Notes: a model not told the origin generated them from the sequence alone. 64,000 nt of DNA from Bacillota bacterium (GCA_023411395.1 JAEYOV010000002.1:62001-126000), one strand, 5' to 3'; shown: positions 17,005 through 25,867, counted from the stretch's first letter. Numbers and translations: made by a program.

Positions 17005-17901
17005 ATGGCAAAGCGCAGCGGGCTTGTGCGGGGGAAAGGCGACTGGGTAGTGGAATCCATCTCCATTCTGGGCATTGCCCTATTCTCCTTCCTGTGCCTG
17101 ACACCCTTTATATACGTGGTATTCGTATCCTTCATGCCCTATACGGAGTACATTGAAAACCCCATGAGGATCATCCCCAACCAATTTGATCTGACAGCGT
17201 ATAAGCAGATCATGGACTACAGCCTAATCCAGTCGGGGTACAAGGTGACATTGTTGATTACTTTCGTGGGTACAGCGCTCAGCGTTTTTTTGTTGACGAT
17301 CTCCGCTTACCCCCTCTCCAAAACGGCTTTGAAGGGGCACCGGCTGGTGATGGGCATGATTCTGTTCACTATGTTCTTCAACGGCGGCATGATCCCCAAC
17401 TATGTGCTGATCCGCACCCTGGGCCTGAACAACAGGATCTGGGCGTTGATCCTCCCCGGCTGCATCAGTGCCTTCAACCTGATTTTGATGAAGAATTTCA
17501 TTAAGGTAACTGTTCCCGAATCCCTGGAGGAAGCAGCCAAAATCGACGGCGCCAACGACCTGCGCATATTGGGCTCCGTGGTATTTCCGCTACTTGCGCC
17601 CGCGGTGGCCACCATGGTGGTGTTCTGTGCGGTGGGCTACTGGAACAGCTACTTTTCCGCCATGCTCTATGTTACCGACCGCAAGCTGTGGCCCTTGACA
17701 CTGGTCTTGCGGGAACTGGTGGTGGAGGATACCTCCGCCGTGTCCCCGGTGACGCAGATGCTCACCTCCCAGAACCGCTCGCACACCTTTACCCTGAAAA
17801 TGGCGGCCATTGTCATTACCATCGTGCCCATATTGATCGTATACCCCTTTATGCAAAAGTATTTCGTCAAGGGGATTTCGCTGGGCTCGGTCAAGGAATA
17901 A
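17005..17901 (+). CDS. YtcP/LplC-type sugar ABC permease
   Basis: A 298-residue membrane permease, the second half of the heterodimer. Six hydrophobic segments are visible, with FNGGMIPNYVL and the EAA loop SLEEAAKIDGANDLRI typical of the YtcP group. It ends VKGISLGSVKE, the family's usual C-terminus. The ATG at 17005 follows a run of G residues (GGGGGGA). The longer open frame from 16771 is a shadow of the first permease. Confidence 0.9.
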   Translation: MAKRSGLVRGKGDWVVESISILGIALFSFLCLTPFIYVVFVSFMPYTEYIENPMRIIPNQFDLTAYKQIMDYSLIQSGYKVTLLITFVGTALSVFLLTISAYPLSKTALKGHRLVMGMILFTMFFNGGMIPNYVLIRTLGLNNRIWALILPGCISAFNLILMKNFIKVTVPESLEEAAKIDGANDLRILGSVVFPLLAPAVATMVVFCAVGYWNSYFSAMLYVTDRKLWPLTLVLRELVVEDTSAVSPVTQMLTSQNRSHTFTLKMAAIVITIVPILIVYPFMQKYFVKGISLGSVKE

Positions 17902-17955
17902 AGCGTATTCTGCCATACAGATTTGTATGGAGAAAAATAATAAGGAGGGTTTTCC

Positions 17956-19485
17956 ATGTTCAAACGGATCCTGGGCCTGGTTCTCGCATTCGTGCTGGCG
18001 TTGACCATGCTTTGCGGCGCGGCGCTGGCGGAAAAGAAGGAAGTCGTGGAGATTTCCGTTGTTCTGCAGGTCAACCCCGAAATCCAACTGGACGGCAACC
18101 CCATCTTCCAGTACATCGAAGACAAGCTGGGCATCCGCTTGCTGGTGGAAGCGCCCCCGCTCAACAGCTTCGGCGACCGGGTGAAGGTGCTGGTTGCCAC
18201 CGACGACATGCCTGACTTCTTTATCTTCGGCGCGGACATCTCCGCCAAGCAGTGGGCCGGCGAGGGATTGCTGGCGGATGTAACCGATCTGATCGGTGAT
18301 TATCCGAACCTTGTAAGCAACATTTCCCCCGAACAGTACGGCGATACCAAGGTGCTGGAGGATGGCCGCATCTATGGTATTCCGCGCCCCAATTCCTATG
18401 ACAAGTGGGGCTTCCTCATCAACAAAAAGTGGCTGGACGCCGCTAATAAGCAGGTGCCCACCACGGTGGAAGAGTTCATCGATGTCTGCCGTGCCTTCAC
18501 TTTCAATGATCCGGACGGCAACGGCCAGGCCGACACCTACGGCGTCAGCTTCGGCGCACAGCAGAACAGCATGGATTCCGGCGTATGGCATCTGGCCAAC
18601 GATTTTCTGTCCACGGCCTACAGCATCTCCTCCTGGCATCATGGCATGCCTGATAAGGACGGCAGCGCCAAGATCCGCGCTTTGAAATCCACCTACTATG
18701 ATTATCTGACGCTGATGCGCACCTTGTATTCCGAAGGCGTAATCGACAGAGAGTTCATCACCCACAAGAGCAGTGAGCACATCGAGAAGTTTGCCCAGAA
18801 CCGTGTGGGCATTGTGGGCGCTTCCGAGAAGAACTACACCACGCAAATCTTGGAGAAGTACAGCTTAAGTCCCGACGATTACGTATACTGCGCGCCGCTG
18901 ACCCTGACCAAGGAAGACAAGCCCGTGTACGTAATGCCGCCCTCCAACTGGATGGCCTTCTTCATCAACGCCAAGTCCGAAAAAATCCCCGATGTGCTGC
19001 GCTTCCTGGATTGGGCCAACTCCGAGGAAGGCTTTGTAATGATGCAATTGGGTATTCAGGGCTTGCACTACAACAGCTATGACATTAACCTGAGAGCCAT
19101 TGACCGCACTCCTGAGCAGACGGAAGCTGCCCGTAAGACCACCAGCAATATGATGTCCTTTGCCAATGCCTACAAGGACACTGAAGCCTTGATGGGCGGC
19201 TCCACGCCGGAAATGATCTTAAAGTGGCAAGCGGAAGCCTCTGCCGCCAGCGCCATCACCCGCCGCTGCTATACGCCCTTTGTGAAGACCATTGACAAAA
19301 TCCCCACCGAATTCCCGGATGAAACGCAGATGCTCAACAGCCTGGAAGTGCGCTACGTCACCGGCGAAGTAACGATGGATGAGCTCCGGCAGTTTGTGGA
19401 AGGCGACTACAAGACGAAGACAGCCGCCATCGCCGCGGAGTTTGAAGCCTACATGGCCGCCAACCCTGTTCGGTTCGAAGACTAA
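17956..19485 (+). CDS. Sugar-binding protein of the ABC transporter
   Basis: A 509-residue extracellular solute-binding protein of family 1 (LplA/YtcQ-like). The signal peptide MFKRILGLVLAFVLAL ends near ALA-EKK; no convincing lipobox surrounds the Cys at position 20, so lipid anchoring is unclear. The mature protein has YGIPRPNSYDKWGFLINKKWLD and RFLDWANSEEG landmarks of the group, plus a DPDGNGQADTYG calcium-like loop. AAGGAGGG precedes the ATG. It closes the operon of two permeases and is likely the most abundant product. The sugar cannot be predicted, though the nearby GH30 gene suggests a glycoside. Confidence 0.88.
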   Translation: MFKRILGLVLAFVLALTMLCGAALAEKKEVVEISVVLQVNPEIQLDGNPIFQYIEDKLGIRLLVEAPPLNSFGDRVKVLVATDDMPDFFIFGADISAKQWAGEGLLADVTDLIGDYPNLVSNISPEQYGDTKVLEDGRIYGIPRPNSYDKWGFLINKKWLDAANKQVPTTVEEFIDVCRAFTFNDPDGNGQADTYGVSFGAQQNSMDSGVWHLANDFLSTAYSISSWHHGMPDKDGSAKIRALKSTYYDYLTLMRTLYSEGVIDREFITHKSSEHIEKFAQNRVGIVGASEKNYTTQILEKYSLSPDDYVYCAPLTLTKEDKPVYVMPPSNWMAFFINAKSEKIPDVLRFLDWANSEEGFVMMQLGIQGLHYNSYDINLRAIDRTPEQTEAARKTTSNMMSFANAYKDTEALMGGSTPEMILKWQAEASAASAITRRCYTPFVKTIDKIPTEFPDETQMLNSLEVRYVTGEVTMDELRQFVEGDYKTKTAAIAAEFEAYMAANPVRFED

Positions 19486-19491
19486 TACAAA

Positions 19492-19521
19492 ATTGCTTCC
19501 CCGGCTCGCCGGGGAAGCAAT
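19492..19521 (+). terminator. Hairpin after the solute-binding protein gene
   Basis: A perfect 13-bp stem (ATTGCTTCCCCGG with its complement) and a CTCG loop begin 6 bases after the stop. There is no T run after it, so it may act more as an mRNA-stabilising end. Confidence 0.6.
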
Positions 19522-19546
19522 ACGGATCACCAAGAATACCCGGCAG

Positions 19547-19629
19547 ATGTCATTCTGAGGAGTGAAGCGACGAAGAATCTTTACTTCACAAAACACAAGA
19601 TCCATCGGGCTACGCCCTCAGGATGACAT
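19547..19629. repeat. Palindromic intergenic repeat (REP/MITE-like)
   Basis: The 83-base unit starts ATGTCATTCTGAGG and ends CCTCAGGATGACAT, terminal inverted repeats matching at 13 of 14 positions. Inside are GAAGCGACGAAGAATCTTT and GATCCATCGGGCTACGCC. Elements with TGTCATTCTGAG ends and AAGAATCT inside are scattered through many bacterial genomes. The remainder of the 331-base gap (19486-19816) shows no gene. Confidence 0.7.
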
Positions 19630-19816
19630 AACGATGAGTTCGCAATCCAAACTACTTTCTTGATTTGCCGAAAAGCAGTTTCTATAAAAGGCATAGGGGA
19701 GTAGTGAACATATCCTAGTACTATATTGCTTATCAATTTATTTGCGAGCTATTTTCTTCCCTGGATACACGGGGAAGCGAATAAATAGACAAACGTAGGA
19801 ATCAGGAGGATAAAGT

Positions 19817-20635
19817 ATGAGCAAACCTTTCCAGTTCGGCATCGTGGTGGACGTTGTACCCCTTGACAAGGTGAACAAGCAATGGGAGTATTTCGAGGTT
19901 CCCGCCAGCATACACGCAGACCCGCTCCTGTGCGACGCCGAGTGGGAAACGAACAAGGAGGCATACAAGAAAGACGGCCGTCCTTGCCTGGTGACCAGCC
20001 ATATGCTGGGCGCAGGCAACAGCCTGTACGCGGTCTGCGGCCCCAAGTATGACCGTGAAAAGATACTGTTCATGCTGGAGCGGGAGTTTGCGCGCCTAAA
20101 TCAGCTTGGCATCAAGTATGTAGGTTGCTGGGGCGGCCACTTCCGCTGCCCGGAAGGTTTTGACCGCAATAAGGCCATCGACCAGGCCATCAGCTCCGTG
20201 AACATCATGGCTGACTTTGCCGAGAAGTACGGGATGCAGGTTGCGCTGGAGCCCCAGGCCGAGCATGACACCCTCTTCCCCAGGTACCTGGAAGGCGTCG
20301 CCTTCGCAAAGCTGACGGGGCGCCGCTCCATCAAGGTGATGGCGGACCTGAACTATTTCCTGGAGCTTGAGCAGCCGCTGGAGGATATTTTGAAGTATCC
20401 GGACTACTGCCTGAACGTGCACATTCAGGGCGACGGCGGCGCGCAGCCCAATGTGGGCAATCGGGAGGAAATCTTCCTGCGCCTGTTTAGCATCCTCAAG
20501 GAGATCGGCTATGACAAGGGCGTTTCCGCTGCCTGCCCGTGGGTGATTACCAACGGGGCCAAAGAAATTGATTATGCTTACGAAACGGACAAGACGCTCA
20601 AGTATCTGCAATCTCTCAGAAGCAAAGTTTATTAA
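19817..20635 (+). CDS. Sugar phosphate isomerase/epimerase-like TIM barrel
   Basis: A 272-residue soluble protein of the xylose isomerase-like AP endonuclease 2 superfamily. The family landmarks are LNQLGIKYVGCWGGH, ADFAEKYGMQVALEP, VMADLNYF and LNVHIQGDGG, which place metal-binding Glu, Asp and His residues at the barrel top. Members act as sugar epimerases, isomerases or 3-keto-glycoside hydrolases. AGGAGG lies 8 bases before the ATG. It begins a second set of catabolic genes after the transporter. Confidence 0.75.
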   Translation: MSKPFQFGIVVDVVPLDKVNKQWEYFEVPASIHADPLLCDAEWETNKEAYKKDGRPCLVTSHMLGAGNSLYAVCGPKYDREKILFMLEREFARLNQLGIKYVGCWGGHFRCPEGFDRNKAIDQAISSVNIMADFAEKYGMQVALEPQAEHDTLFPRYLEGVAFAKLTGRRSIKVMADLNYFLELEQPLEDILKYPDYCLNVHIQGDGGAQPNVGNREEIFLRLFSILKEIGYDKGVSAACPWVITNGAKEIDYAYETDKTLKYLQSLRSKVY

Positions 20636-20660
20636 TGGGGACAGTGCCATCACTTTTCCG

Positions 20661-20733
20661 AGGATGTCAGAAAGCGAAGCCAATGTATTTTCCTTTTGGG
20701 GAGTGACAGATACGCGGCGTTTTCTGACATCCT
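20661..20733. repeat. Long inverted repeat between catabolic genes
   Basis: AGGATGTCAGAAA (20661-20673) is repeated in perfect inverse order at 20721-20733, with further partial pairing inside. The 73-base unit lies in the 178-base gap before the ThuA-like gene. The AGGATGTCA ends resemble the 19547-19629 element, so both could belong to one repeat family. Confidence 0.5.
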
Positions 20734-20813
20734 GTGCTATGATCATATCCGGTGCAGGAAATGCCAAACCCAAGATGGAAATACATAGGCCAAACGGCCA
20801 TGGGAGGAATACG

Positions 20814-21467
20814 ATGGACGGCAAGATCAAAGTGGCCGTGCTGGTGGAAGGGCACCCGTACGATGTGGCCGGCTTTCAAAACATGCTCTGGTCTTTTGAA
20901 GACTGTAACTGCTTTGTACAGCCCCTGGACCTATATTGCCAGGACGAAAAGAACAGGGACTGGTACGACGTGGTGCTCTATTACAACATGAACCTCAAAA
21001 AGCCGGATGAATCAGGCCCCCTGTACAAATACCTTACGCAAAGCCTGGGCGGCACGAAACAAGGGATTATGCTGTTGCATCATGGCCTGTTGTCTTTCCC
21101 TAAATGGGATGTGTGGACGCAGGTATCGGGCGTGAAGGTACGGTGCGAGGACGGCGTGTTCTCCTATCATCAGAATGAGCACGTCAGAACGCATATTGCG
21201 GATGCTGTCCATCCCATTACCCGTGGCATCGCCGACCTTGAGGTGATTGATGAAACATATATTATTGGCGAGCCAGAAGAACCGGGCAATCATGTTCTCC
21301 TGACCACCGATAACGCAAACAGCATCAAAACCATCGGCTGGGCCCGAACATACAAAAACAGCCGCGTGTTCTGCTACGCATCGGGCCACGACCACAAGAC
21401 CTATGATCACGCGTCGTTCCGTCAGCTTGTACATAACGGATTGCGCTGGTGCGCATTCAAAAGCTGA
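20814..21467 (+). CDS. ThuA-like domain protein
   Basis: A 217-residue soluble protein with the class I glutamine amidotransferase-like fold of the ThuA (trehalose utilisation) family: VLVEGHPYDVAGFQNML at the start, LYYNMNLKK, GIMLLHHGLLSFP and the final ASGHDHKTYDHASFRQLV (a conserved GHD..Y motif followed by the invariant F). Proteins of this family accompany glycoside oxidation and 3-keto-sugar pathways. The ATG at 20814 has GGGAGGAA upstream. It is followed by the GH30 gene 33 bases later. Confidence 0.78.
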   Translation: MDGKIKVAVLVEGHPYDVAGFQNMLWSFEDCNCFVQPLDLYCQDEKNRDWYDVVLYYNMNLKKPDESGPLYKYLTQSLGGTKQGIMLLHHGLLSFPKWDVWTQVSGVKVRCEDGVFSYHQNEHVRTHIADAVHPITRGIADLEVIDETYIIGEPEEPGNHVLLTTDNANSIKTIGWARTYKNSRVFCYASGHDHKTYDHASFRQLVHNGLRWCAFKS

Positions 21468-21500
21468 CGCGATGAATACATACCTTCAAAGGGGACTATT

Positions 21501-22847
21501 ATGAAGCTGGAACTGACTAGCACGGTTTATTCGAGGGGAAAAGCGAAAAGGGTGCAGTATGCGGCGGCTTTTCAGGCCGATCCGGGCGTGGAAAACCATG
21601 CGGTCAACCTGTATCCCGAGGCGCGCTATCAGGAGATCATGGGTTTTGGAGGAGCCATTACGGAGGCGGCCGGGTACGTGTTTTCCCAAATGAGCCCCGA
21701 TAAGCAGCAGGAGATACTGGACGCGTACTTTGGGCCTAATGGCAACCAATATACCATGGCGCGGGTAGCCTTGGACAGTTGCGATTTTTCGCTTGGCAAC
21801 TATTCCGCCGTCACCGACTCCAAGGATGAGGCGCTTGCCACCTTTTCCCTCCAGCGGGATGAGCGGTATGTGCTGCCCCTTTTGGGCCGTGCCCAGGAGA
21901 CGGCCGGAACGCGCCTCACCCTGATGCTTTCGCCCTGGAGCCCCCCTGCCTTCATGAAAAGCAGCGGCCAGAAAAACGGCGGCGGATATTTGCTGCCCGA
22001 ATACTATGGGCGCTGGGCCAATTATATCTGCCGCTATATCAAGGAATACAGGGCACGGGGTTACAATATTGCCATGCTCACCGTGCAAAACGAGCCCAAA
22101 GCCGTTCAAACATGGGATTCCTGCGTCTATACTGCTGAAGAGGAGAAAACCTTCCTGCGGGACTACCTGTATCCGGCCCTTGAAAAGAACGGCCTTGGGG
22201 AGGTGGGCATCTACATCTGGGATCACAACAAGGAGCGGGTATATGAGCGGGCCAGGGAAATCATTGACGAAAAGACCGGCAGGATGGTGAATGGCGTCGC
22301 CTTTCACTGGTACAGCGGCGAACATTTTGACGCGGTGCGCCTTACGGCCGAGCAGTTCCCGGACAAGAAGCTGGTGTTCTCAGAAGGGTGCGTGGAATAC
22401 AGCCGTTTTGGCGCGGACGACCAGCTTGCCCATGCCAGAATGTACGCCCATGATATCATCGGCAATTTGCGGGCCGGCATGCACGGCTATCTGGACTGGA
22501 ACATCCTGCTGAATGAAAAAGGTGGCCCCAATCATGTGGGCAACTTCTGCGAAGCGCCGCTCATGTGCGACCCTAAGCAGAATACGGTGGAAAAGAAGCT
22601 CAGCTTTGAATATGTTGGTCATTTCAGCCGCTTCATCAAACCGGGAGCCAAACGAATCGCATCCTCCGCCTATACCGACAAGCTGGATACCGTGTCCTTC
22701 CAAAATCCCGACGGAACGCTGATTGCTGTTTTCCTCAATAAAACAGGCAAGGCGCTGCCAATGGTCATCCGCTTAGGCGGGCAGGCCGCTTCATTCACAC
22801 TTGCAGCAAACGCCATTGCAACGGGCGTCATTGACGGGGCACTGTAA
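21501..22847 (+). CDS. GH30 family glycosidase (glucosylceramidase-like)
   Basis: A 448-residue glycoside hydrolase of family 30. The fold starts QEIMGFGGAITEAAG; the acid/base Glu is in TVQNEPKAVQTW, the nucleophile Glu in LVFSEGCVEYS, and GYLDWNILLNEKGGPNHVGN is diagnostic. A short beta-sandwich part (about 375-448) closes the chain. There is no signal peptide, so it should act inside the cell on imported beta-glycosides. AAGGGG precedes the ATG at 21501. Together with the ABC transporter it suggests uptake and internal cleavage of an oligosaccharide or glycoside. Confidence 0.9.
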   Translation: MKLELTSTVYSRGKAKRVQYAAAFQADPGVENHAVNLYPEARYQEIMGFGGAITEAAGYVFSQMSPDKQQEILDAYFGPNGNQYTMARVALDSCDFSLGNYSAVTDSKDEALATFSLQRDERYVLPLLGRAQETAGTRLTLMLSPWSPPAFMKSSGQKNGGGYLLPEYYGRWANYICRYIKEYRARGYNIAMLTVQNEPKAVQTWDSCVYTAEEEKTFLRDYLYPALEKNGLGEVGIYIWDHNKERVYERAREIIDEKTGRMVNGVAFHWYSGEHFDAVRLTAEQFPDKKLVFSEGCVEYSRFGADDQLAHARMYAHDIIGNLRAGMHGYLDWNILLNEKGGPNHVGNFCEAPLMCDPKQNTVEKKLSFEYVGHFSRFIKPGAKRIASSAYTDKLDTVSFQNPDGTLIAVFLNKTGKALPMVIRLGGQAASFTLAANAIATGVIDGAL

Positions 22848-22868
22848 AGCAAGTTTCAAAAGTAAAAG

Positions 22869-22904
22869 AAATCCCATGCTTTTTGATAAGGCATGGGATT
22901 TTTG
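22869..22904. terminator. Bidirectional terminator after the GH30 gene
   Basis: AAATCCCATGC pairs with GCATGGGATTT (11 bp), loop 11 bases, followed by TTT. It lies between the convergent GH30 and dehydrogenase genes. Confidence 0.8.
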
Positions 22905-22922
22905 TATAAGGGGAAAGGGGAA

Positions 22923-23951
22923 TCATTTTTCTTCCATGCCCATGGAGATAAGCACCTTGCCGCCCTGGCGGCAGGAAGGATCCTCAAAAACCTTCAAAAT
23001 ATCGCCAAGAGAAAGCTCCAGGCTGATCATGTCACAAACATTAATCTTCTTCTCCGCCAGCAGGGAAATGGCCCTGGTAAAGGTGTAGGGATTGATGAAC
23101 GATGCGGTGATGTGCAGTTCCTTGGCAAAGACCTCATAAGGCTTTATGGCAAGCTCCGCGTGCGGCGGTGTAAGGCCGAAGAACATCACCACAGCGCCGC
23201 AGCCTGCAAGCTGAACTGCCTGGGCCATGGTCTTTACGCTGCCTACGCATTCTATCACGCAATCCACATTTGGATAACCGGCCAATATTTCTGCCAAGTC
23301 CTCCCGCGTGGGATCGACCGCTTTGTCTGCGCCCAGCTTCAGCGCCAACTCCCGCTTTTGCGCCGTGGGCTCAGAAACAATGATGTGTGCAGCGCCTTGT
23401 AGCCTTGCCAGTTGCAGCATGATCAGGCCGATGGGCCCGGCTCCAATCACCAGCACCGTCTGCCCGGCGCGGATGCGGCACAGGTCGATGCCGTGCACGC
23501 AGCAGGAGACCGTCTCACAAAGGGCGGCATGCTTGAGTGGCAAATGATCGGGGATCTTGTATACCTGCTTTTCCGGCACAGTGAGGTATTGGGCAAAGCC
23601 GCCCCTGACGGTGGTGCCGTACCCGGTCATATGGGTGCAGAAATGGCCCATGGCGTTGCGGCAGTAAAAGCACTGGCCGCACATTTCATTGGGGTCCACC
23701 GCCACCCGGTCGCCGGCTTTTACCTGGGTGACACCGGCGCCTGTTTCCAGCACGATGCCGGACATTTCATGGCCCAGTATGTTGGGCGGCGTGACAGGCG
23801 CGGCACCGGGATCGCCTTCGTAGATATGAATGTCCGTACCGCACACGCCGCAATAGTTAACGGCGATGCGTACATCCTGGGGGCCAAGGGGCAGTTCCTG
23901 CACTTCCTGCACCCTTATGTCATGCCTCCCGTAAAAAACAGCGGCTTTCAT
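22923..23951 (-). CDS. Zinc-dependent medium-chain dehydrogenase
   Basis: A 342-residue alcohol dehydrogenase of the sorbitol/threonine dehydrogenase group. The catalytic zinc motif is in CGVCGTDIH and GHEMSGIV; the four structural-zinc cysteines are in CGQCFYCRNAMGHFC; the NAD site is VIGAGPIGLIMLQ. It oxidises a polyol, sugar or amino alcohol; the substrate is unknown. The ATG at 23951 follows AGGAGGAATACC. It is convergent with the GH30 gene, so it belongs to the same locus but not the same transcript. Confidence 0.88.
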   Translation of the reverse strand: MKAAVFYGRHDIRVQEVQELPLGPQDVRIAVNYCGVCGTDIHIYEGDPGAAPVTPPNILGHEMSGIVLETGAGVTQVKAGDRVAVDPNEMCGQCFYCRNAMGHFCTHMTGYGTTVRGGFAQYLTVPEKQVYKIPDHLPLKHAALCETVSCCVHGIDLCRIRAGQTVLVIGAGPIGLIMLQLARLQGAAHIIVSEPTAQKRELALKLGADKAVDPTREDLAEILAGYPNVDCVIECVGSVKTMAQAVQLAGCGAVVMFFGLTPPHAELAIKPYEVFAKELHITASFINPYTFTRAISLLAEKKINVCDMISLELSLGDILKVFEDPSCRQGGKVLISMGMEEK

Positions 23952-24025
23952 GGTATTCCTCCTGCGTATTTCATGAAAAACAGGCCGTTGCCGAAGGATA
24001 GCCCCAAGGCAAGGACCTGTGCAAA

Positions 24026-24505
24026 TCAAATGTTTTCCTCTTTGTGGTGCTGGTTTTCGCTCAAAAGCTTGGTCAATTCCTCCATGAAGCTGGAGATGTC
24101 GGTAAACTGGCGGTACACGGAGGCAAAACGCACATAGGCCACCTCGTCCAGCTTTTTCAACTCCTCCATCACCATTTCCCCAATTTGACGGGTGGTGACC
24201 TCCGCTTCCATGGTGTTGTATACATTCTGCTCAATCCTTGTAACGACGGCGTCGATCTCCGCCAGGGAGATGGGACGTTTTTCGCAGGCATGCAAAATGC
24301 CGTTGCGGATTTTTTGGCTGTCAAAGGGCTCCCTGCGCTTGTCTTTTTTTACGACAAGCAGGGGAACAAGTTCAATTTTTTCATAGGTTGTGAACCGCCG
24401 TCCGCATTGCATACACTCCCGGCGGCGGCGTATGCTGTTGCCCTCCTCGGTAGGGCGGGAATCAATCACCTTGCTGTCGGGGCAACTGCAGTATTGGCAT
24501 CTCAT
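24026..24505 (-). CDS. nrdR: NrdR transcriptional repressor
   Basis: A 159-residue regulator of ribonucleotide reductase genes. The N-terminal zinc ribbon has MRCQYCS and CMQCGRRF, and the ATP-cone domain begins [11 protein letters not shown]. Length and architecture are standard. The ATG at 24505 gives the conserved start. It is separated by 74 bases from the dehydrogenase gene downstream. Confidence 0.95.
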   Translation of the reverse strand: MRCQYCSCPDSKVIDSRPTEEGNSIRRRRECMQCGRRFTTYEKIELVPLLVVKKDKRREPFDSQKIRNGILHACEKRPISLAEIDAVVTRIEQNVYNTMEAEVTTRQIGEMVMEELKKLDEVAYVRFASVYRQFTDISSFMEELTKLLSENQHHKEENI

Positions 24506-24628
24506 GTATTTTCTTCCTCCGGGACGGGAGCGCCGTCTCTTACGTTTTTTTTATTATATCCCAATCCCTGAAAGACGTAAAGGGAAACGCAGCCGGTTTT
24601 CGACAAAATGTAGAGAACTTTGCATGGA

Positions 24629-24868
24629 TTACAAATCCTCTATGTTGACCAGAATCACATCGTCTCCGATTTTGCAGATTCTGTTCCAGGGAATGACGAT
24701 GCCGCACTTTTCGCCTCTTAGCATCGACAGCATATTGAACTCCCCAGGCACTACTATGGCTTGGACCGTACCGTCCTTTTCACAAAACTCGATATCCATC
24801 ACCTTGCCCAGGCGGCGGCCGTCGCAGGTGTTCACCACATCCTTGGTGCGCATTTCCGACAGGCTCAC
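24629..24868 (-). CDS. ymxH: YlmC/YmxH PRC-barrel sporulation protein
   Basis: A 79-residue PRC-barrel protein starting VSLSEMRTKDVVN and ending IGDDVILVNIEDL, the pattern of YlmC/YmxH proteins of spore formers. The role is poorly known. The GTG at 24868 has GGGAGGTG 7 bases upstream; longer frames are out of family. It lies between nrdR and sigG, as is common in Clostridia. Confidence 0.85.
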   Translation of the reverse strand: MSLSEMRTKDVVNTCDGRRLGKVMDIEFCEKDGTVQAIVVPGEFNMLSMLRGEKCGIVIPWNRICKIGDDVILVNIEDL

Positions 24869-24874
24869 GGGTAT

Positions 24875-24910
24875 GCACCTCCCTTCCTTAGTTTTATGCG
24901 AAAGGAAGGG
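24875..24910 (-). promoter_or_regulatory. Hairpin overlapping the ymxH ribosome-binding site
   Basis: On the minus strand CCCTTCCTT (24902-24910) pairs perfectly with AAGGAAGGG (24881-24889), whose last bases form part of the GGGAGG ribosome-binding site of ymxH. Folding would hide the site; whether it is regulatory is unproven. Confidence 0.35.
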
Positions 24911-24993
24911 GAAAGTTGCAGGGGAACAGGCTATGAACCGCCATACCAATTGTGGGGGAACAAAAAGAAAAGACCTTGCCATTTGAAAACGAA

Positions 24994-25023
24994 GCACCAC
25001 CCGGACGAAGTGCAGGGTGGTGC
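24994..25023 (-). terminator. Terminator after sigG
   Basis: A 9-bp stem (GCACCACCC with GGGTGGTGC) extended by CCTTG/CAAGG pairs, 56 bases after the sigG stop and followed by a moderately T-rich stretch on the minus strand. Confidence 0.6.
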
Positions 25024-25078
25024 GCAAGGCCGCAGGCAAAAGTGCGGACTTAAGAAAATGGCCCGTCTTTTTCGTGGA

Positions 25079-25867
25079 TTACATTTGCTGCACCTGCACA
25101 TGCTTTCGCATGTGGAGCAGCGCGTTTTTTTCGAGCCTTGACACCTGTGCCTGGCTGATGCCGATTTCGTTGGCCACTTCCATCTGGGTGCGGCCCTCGA
25201 AAAACCGAAGCCGCAAAATGCGCTTTTCCCGGTCATTCAGGCGGCGCATGGCCTCCTTGATGGTGATTTCCTCCAGCCAGGCTTCGTCCACGTGCTTGTC
25301 ATCCTTCACCTGGTCCATGATATAGATGGCGTCACCGCCGTCGTTGTATACTGGCTCAAAGAGGGATACTGGGTCCTGAATGGCCTCCAGGGCGAACACC
25401 ACATCCTCCCTTGGGATGTGCAGCTCGGCGGCCAGCTCGGTAACGGTGGGCTCCCGGTTCAGGCTGCCGGCCAGCCGGTCACGGGCCTGCAATGCCTTGT
25501 AGGCGATGTCCCGAAGTGACCTCGAGACCCTGATGGCGTTGTTGTCCCGAAGATAGCGGCGGATTTCGCCAATAATCATGGGCACCGCATACGTGGAAAA
25601 CCTGACGTTTTGAGTCACATCAAAGTTGTCCAGGGCTTTGATGAGCCCGATGCAGCCTACCTGGAACAGATCGTCCACATTTTCGCCCCGGTTGGTAAAG
25701 CGCTGGATCACGCTCAGAACCAAACGCAGGTTGCCTCTTATGAATTCTTCCCTCGCGGCCTGGTCGCCGCTGTGGACCAGGGGGAAAAGCTGACGCATGC
25801 GTTCATTGTTCAAAACGGGCAAAGAGGATGTGTCTACGCCGCAGATTTCTACCTTTCCTGTTGCCAT
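25079..25867 (-). CDS. sigG: Sporulation sigma factor SigG
   Basis: A 262-residue forespore-specific sigma factor. The N-terminus KVEICGVDTSSLPVL, the region 2 core NRGENVDDLFQVGCIGLIKA and RYLRDNNAIRVSRSLRDIAYKA are specific for SigG. Region 4 ends with the helix-turn-helix TQMEVANEIGISQAQVSRLEK. The ATG at 25867 matches homologues and follows GGAGG by 8 bases. It lies 71 bases after sigE, with a likely forespore promoter between them. Confidence 0.96.
   Translation of the reverse strand: MATGKVEICGVDTSSLPVLNNERMRQLFPLVHSGDQAAREEFIRGNLRLVLSVIQRFTNRGENVDDLFQVGCIGLIKALDNFDVTQNVRFSTYAVPMIIGEIRRYLRDNNAIRVSRSLRDIAYKALQARDRLAGSLNREPTVTELAAELHIPREDVVFALEAIQDPVSLFEPVYNDGGDAIYIMDQVKDDKHVDEAWLEEITIKEAMRRLNDREKRILRLRFFEGRTQMEVANEIGISQAQVSRLEKNALLHMRKHVQVQQM

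Noticed and set aside
17590..18846. A 418-codon minus-strand frame opposite the permease and solute-binding genes
   Set aside because: Antisense to two clear transporter genes with codon bias of a shadow; no domain.
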